DNA of 64,000 nucleotides, taken from NCBI GenBank assembly GCA_023230505.1, contig JALNXF010000001.1:62001-126000 (forward strand), in the 5' to 3' direction. The position numbers and the translations under genes were made by a program. Shown piece after piece: positions 60,095 to 64,000 of the stretch. Numbering within the stretch: position 1 is the first letter of the stretch; every line of letters begins with the position of its first letter. The stretch comes from Candidatus Altimarinota bacterium (GTDB lineage Bacteria > Patescibacteriota > Gracilibacteria > BD1-5 > UBA2023). The notes under the pieces were generated by a model that worked only from the letters and a program-made list of their open reading frames with translations, was not told the origin of the DNA and did no database searches.

Positions 60095-62194
60095 ATGAAA
60101 CCTACACTAAACAAAAATAATGTAGAGATGTTTTGTCAAAACATCTCTATTAAATGATTCACCCTCGTAGAACTCATTGTAGTAATCTCAATCCTTGCAA
60201 TTCTCTGAACCATCGCATTTCTCTCTTTCAACTCCTTCTCATCTAAAGCTCGCGACTCAACTCGTATATCAGATACCACAAACCTTAAAAAATGACTAGA
60301 ACTCTACTCTGTAAAATCTGGTTATTATCCACTTCCAGATAGTGACTCAACAACTACAATATCAAGCTGAACTGTTAATTGATATGAAGTTGCTTACAAA
60401 TGAATAATATCAGACAATATTTCAAGAAACATAAACATTAACAAAGTACCAACAGATCCTCTTAATACTAACCAAAAATACATCTACTGAACAACATATG
60501 ACAAAAAATACTACCAAATAGCTACAACTCTAGAAGATACTCAAACAGCTTACATAATCCAAGATACTTATGCAGCCTGAAATGAAAAAGCTAAAGTTTG
60601 ATGATTCTACAACTGAATAATCAAATTCTCAACCTGATGACAAGTATTTCTAGCTAATGTACCATCTCTAATATATAATTTCTCTTGATCTCTAACAAAT
60701 GATCTTTTTTCAACAAACACCTACTTCATCTACAACAACAAATCAAATCTACCATACAAAGTATGAAACATAATAAATACAAACAATACAACTTCAGATA
60801 CTCTAATAAAAGACATAACAGGCTACACCTGAGCAACATTAACTTGAGTTAATATTACAACAGTAACAAAAGATACTCTACAAACAACATTTACTCAAGA
60901 AATTCTAAAAAGCTTCAACACAAACCAAACAATACAAGATATTTCAAATACAACCCCAATACTAGAATCAATCTCAAAAGTAGTACTTTGAAATACTAGT
61001 GTTAATTACTCATCTTGTACTCTCTCATGAAAATCAATACCACACTGACAATCAATAAACGCATACTCAGAAAATACTATCCTCTGGAATGCATCTTATG
61101 ATTGTACAAATAGACAACTAACAAGAACTTGTAACAACTGAATACTGAATTGAGACAATACATATCAATACACAAGTTGTGTTAAATGAACCCCAACTAA
61201 CTGTACAGCTACAACCTACAATTCTTACGATATACCACAACTAAATCACACACAATCTTGAATTTGAACAAAATCTATTACAAATTGAACTTGATATATT
61301 GTAGCAAGTTGTAATGATTGAGCCTTGAATTATTGAATTGAAAGTGCGAGTTGTGATACTTGATATTATCAATCTTGAAATAGTTGTTTAGCTTATGTTA
61401 ATTGATCTTGTATATCAATTCCTACAAATGCTACTTACTTTAATAATACAACAACTTATTCATTAATTGATGCTTTAAATTGAACTAGTTTGACTGCTAA
61501 TTATAATGCAACACCTACTACTAATACTTGTCAGTTTAAGTGTGATACAAATTTTGCTTGGAATTGAAGTGGTTGTGAATATATATATCCAACATGATTA
61601 TCTTTATCACATATTTCTGGTAGAAAAACATTTACATTTTCATGGAATTGATGAACAGTAAATAATAATTGTAAATTACAATATAATGACTGATGAAATC
61701 GGAAAAATGTTAATAATATAATTTATAATTGTTGACAAGATTATTCTTGAGAAATAGCTGATTTACCATCTGACTGATGGATTTCAAGTTGGTCAAATTT
61801 AGAAGTAAGATTAGCACTAGAAGACAATACAAATTTATGAAGATTGGGCTATGTAAAATGTTCATTACTTTCTACATGAAAATATTCACAAACCACAACA
61901 CCTAATATTGATGAAGATTGCAATTGATATTGGGATAATACTGTTGTTACATATTATTTAACATTAATTAGTAGTTATTTGTGAAATTCTGGTGTAACTG
62001 GTTATTCTACTTGGTGTAACTCATTAACGCACGTATGACAAAAGAGATATAGAAGCTCATGAACATCAGACCCATCTACATATGTTAATTATTGATGAAC
62101 CAGCTGATTAATTTTTACATGGGCAACAACCTTGACTTCCTGAACTGAAAATGTCGCATATTGTCAGTGTAATTATTGAACATTATATCGTTAG
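60095..62194 (+). CDS. Giant type IV pilin-like protein 2 with Cys-rich region
   Basis: A 699-residue protein. The pilin start is SIKGFTLVELIVVISILAILGTIAFLSF with the cleavage-site Gly as UGA and Glu5 present. Its leader is about ten residues longer than that of pilin 1, because a palindromic repeat is read in frame (residues 10-18). The Cys-rich region (CTLSGKSIPHGQSINAY, YDCTNRQLTRTCNNGILNGDNTYQYTSC, TNCTATTYNSYDIPQLNH, GTKSITNGTGYIVASCNDGALNYGIE) is clearly paralogous to that of pilin 1. The C-terminal 200 residues (SHISGRKTFTFSWNGGTVNN and SGNSGVTGYSTWCNS) differ. It probably gives the pilus fibre a different tip or ligand. Confidence 0.8.
60123..60149. repeat. Palindromic repeat inside pilin 2 leader
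   Basis: TAGAGATGTTTT, loop GTC, AAAACATCTCTA: a perfect 12-bp inverted repeat read in frame as EMFCQNIS. It is absent from the otherwise similar leader of pilin 1. Confidence 0.75.
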
Positions 62195-62226
62195 TAATAA
62201 TTTTATATAGATATATAATTCATTTT

Positions 62227-62261
62227 AAAAAACCTCTTTTTTCCAAAAAAGAGGTTTTTTT
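62227..62261 (+). terminator. Stem-loop terminator
   Basis: AAAAAACCTCTTTT pairs with AAAAGAGGTTTTTT around a short loop; ends pilin 2. Confidence 0.85.
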
Positions 62262-62329
62262 GAAAGAAAATTTTTAAAAAACGTAAATTTGTATATACTG
62301 AAATTTATATTAAAAATTAATGGAAAATA

Positions 62330-62677
62330 ATGAAAAAAGTAGAGAAATTGGGATTTATTGTGCAGGAGGTTGTGGCGCCTTATATTATAGATTATGCTAA
62401 TTTGAAAATGGAGGAATTTTGAATTGTGAGTGTGGTTGAGGTGGTTGTGACAAGCGATTATTCGTATGTGGATATATTTGTGACTAGTCAGAATAATCAA
62501 AAGAAACTTCCGGCATATTTGTCGGATATTTGAGGGAAGATTAGGACAGTTATTGGGAAAGAAATTAATACAAGAAAAATTCCAATTGTTAGGTTTCGTT
62601 TACCAAAAATAAAAAATGATACCAAAAATATTACAGATCTTATAAATGAAATTAGTAAGGAATATGGACTTAATTAA
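62330..62677 (+). CDS. rbfA: Ribosome-binding factor A
   Basis: Late 30S subunit assembly factor. The 115-residue protein has the RbfA KH-fold pattern: KLGFIVQEVVAPYIIDYANLKM, GIVSVVEVVVTSDYSYVDIFVTS and LPAYLSDIGGKIRTVIGKEINTRKIPIVRFRLP, which match V-x-V-S-x-D-L-S-x-A-x-V-y-v, then the R-x-x-L-x-x-x-l-x-l-R-x-x-P-x-l-x-F end. A UAA-terminated frame starting at 62318 is not the gene. The ftsQ-like gene overlaps its end. Confidence 0.85.
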
Positions 62678-63665
62678 ACTGGCTAAATCTTATGTTTTAA
62701 AATACAAGAAATATTTTAAAAATAAAGAGTTTAGAGAAAAGATAAAAATGGAAAAATCAAAGAAATACCTTTATTCTAAGTCAATTAGAAAGGTAAGTTT
62801 TTTTGATGTTTATAAAAATAAAAAAAGAACTTTTACTAGTGTATTGGCTGTTGTTTGAAGTAATACAAAAAAATATAAATATCAATTTTTAATAGTTTGA
62901 GCCACTTTAATTTCTTTGACAATTTATATTGTTTTTATTTCTCCCTATTTTAGGATTTCACCATCAAAGGTTATAATAGAGAGACTTGATACAATTACAG
63001 ATATAAATATTGCATACAAATCAATTGAAAATGTATATTCAAGTTCTATATTTTTGATAGATAAAAATGAGATAAAAAAATCTCTTACTTGATTCCAGAA
63101 AAATATTTTTAATGTTGAAGTTTCACGTCTTTTCCCAAATTGATTAAAAATAATTTTAGAATCTTATAAACCTGAGTTTTATACCAAATTCTCGGGAATT
63201 GATAAATCATATTTAGTCACTTCAAACGGAGTTTTAATTTATGAGAAAAATATTTGAAAATTGCTTTATAATCTGGAGATAATTGATGCAAGTTTGCTTG
63301 AGAATTGATTTTTTGATTATAAGGAATGAGTAGATGAGAGCACCATGAAAAAAATTATATATTTGAGAGATAATTTCAAAAAGGCTTTCCAGAATAAAAA
63401 TATAGCGAAACTGGTCTATTTTAAGACAGAAAACGAACTTCATATCTCGCTTGATACTGGGTCAATTATTATTTTTGAATTAAATAATGATTTGTACAGA
63501 CAAATTGCTTTGTTAAAATTTTACAACGATATGAACAAGGATAATCTAAGTTCGGGGGAAATATACTATGTTGATGTGAGAATTATTTGAAAAGTGTTTG
63601 CTTGTAAGGAAAAACAGGTTTGCAAAAAGAATTTATCTAGAATTTATGGGAATTTTTATAAATAA
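62646..63665 (+). CDS. ftsQ: FtsQ/DivIB-like division protein
   Basis: Divisome membrane protein. The 339-residue product (an alternative ATG at 62664 would give 333) has a long basic cytoplasmic tail, one transmembrane helix (YQFLIVGATLISLTIYIVFISP, about 75-96) and a POTRA-like exterior (KVIIERLDTITDINIAYKSIENV, NIFNVEVSRLFPNGLKIILESYKPEFYT, SYLVTSNGVLIYEK). The V-x-R-x-x-P-x-x-L-x-I-x-I-x-E-x-x-P motif is the FtsQ signature. It overlaps rbfA by 32 bp (or 14), unlike the usual murC/ftsA neighbours. The call is fairly secure at POTRA level. Confidence 0.8.
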
Positions 63666-63675
63666 CTAAATTTAC

Positions 63676-64000
63676 ATGAGGAAAGCTTTTATAAACAATT
63701 TACTAAACTCATTTTCTTGAGAATATAGAGAGCTTTTTTTTGAGAAATGAGAAAAAGTTACACTAAATTTACTCAATTGAAATATAGAATCTCCTACAAT
63801 TATTGAGGAGTCTTGATTTTCAATTTTATCAAGAAGTTGAGAAAATACCTATTTTAAATCTATTGGATGACTTGATGATATCGAAAAAGAAGTTTTGTCT
63901 TTTAGAGATACTTATAATTTGAGCCAAAATATCTCAGAAATTAATTTATCAGGTCCAGATAATCTTGAATTTGTAGAGAAAAAAATAAGTGATGATATTT
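63676..64000 (+). CDS. TldD/PmbA-like metalloprotease, N-terminal part (cut by window edge)
   Basis: 108 residues visible. EYRELFFEKGEKVTLNLLNGNIESPTIIEESGFSILSRSGENTYFKSIGGLDDIEKEV is like the TldD/PmbA N-terminal domain, where a beta strand carries x-E-x-x-x-x-x-I-x-x-x-x-G-x-x-x and then G-V-x-x-R-x-x-x-x-x-x-x-y-a. Those proteins (with a C-terminal HExxxH-type zinc site) process antibiotic or toxin peptides; the catalytic part lies outside the window. The start is 10 bp after the FtsQ-like stop, so it is probably co-transcribed. Confidence 0.5.

Noticed and set aside
62318-62398. Alternative rbfA start at 62318
   Set aside because: That frame reaches TAA after 26 codons; the ATG at 62330 gives the RbfA sequence.
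1-64000. Mass pseudogenisation or frameshifts (genes broken by UGA)
   Set aside because: Only UGA interrupts, never TAA or TAG, and it lies at conserved Gly positions; recoding explains it.
1-64000. CRISPR arrays, insertion sequences or an rRNA operon
   Set aside because: No regularly spaced direct repeats, transposase motifs or rRNA stretches were seen on either strand.

Overview
The window reads as bacterial chromosome only if UGA is translated as glycine (genetic code 25). With UGA as a stop, nearly every conserved gene breaks into pieces. With UGA as Gly, about 68 uninterrupted ORFs appear, all ending in TAA or TAG, and conserved glycines of many families (RsmA motif I, the P-loop of PilB, the GGQ of release factor 1, prepilin cleavage sites) fall on UGA codons. 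Code 25, a strongly AT-rich genome, very short intergenic gaps, small membrane proteins and a large set of pilus and cell-surface genes point to the CPR/Patescibacteria lineages Absconditabacteria (SR1) or Gracilibacteria (BD1-5). I cannot separate the two from this window.

Layout. 1-1380: start of an FtsI-like transpeptidase and a reduced PriA-like protein (minus). 1523-8000: pyk, a DsbA-like thiol oxidoreductase, small secreted proteins, a tail-fibre-like adhesin, tRNA-Leu(CAA), prfA and pilC. 8059-12234: hsp20, two unknown genes, rsmA, a GC-richer island with two promoter-to-terminator units (probable structured RNAs), and ppaC. 12231-18000: pilB, small membrane proteins, RNHCP protein, tilS, pth, a C1q-domain surface protein, a thioredoxin-like protein and rplY. 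18189-28100: radA, a ZIP transporter, recR, an RlpA-like protein, a second tail-fibre-like protein, murA, a PrsW-like protease and an M23/SLH protein. 28159-34419: a RelE-type toxin-antitoxin pair, a VF530 protein, DedA, coiled-coil proteins, a GNAT enzyme, tRNA-Leu(GAG), tRNA-Arg(UCG) and secF. 34557-45914: PrgI/TraC-like T4SS remnants, yraN, a 1080-residue unknown protein, a cysteine-repeat surface protein, secE-nusG, greA and a DivPAP-like phosphatase. 46450-62194: rsmG, large surface proteins, an M23/lysozyme-like hydrolase, ybaB, two giant pilin-like proteins, pilT and TrbC/VirB2-like membrane proteins. 62330-64000: rbfA, ftsQ-like and the start of a TldD/PmbA-like gene.

How the genes fit together. 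PilB, PilC, PilT and two very large Cys-rich pilins form most of a type IV pilus system. It sits among exported cell-wall hydrolases (two M23 proteins, one with an added lysozyme-like domain), an RlpA-like protein, Cys-rich repeat proteins and three short membrane-anchored proteins that share an N-terminal module but end in different tail-fibre-like or C1q-like tips. This is the kind of equipment expected of an epibiotic or predatory cell that must grip and open a host, but that lifestyle is inference.

The most unusual points are the paired RNA-like island downstream of rsmA, the reliance of release factor 1's own GGQ motif on UGA decoding, the dispersed palindromic repeats fixed in frame inside both pilin genes, and the modular adhesin family.
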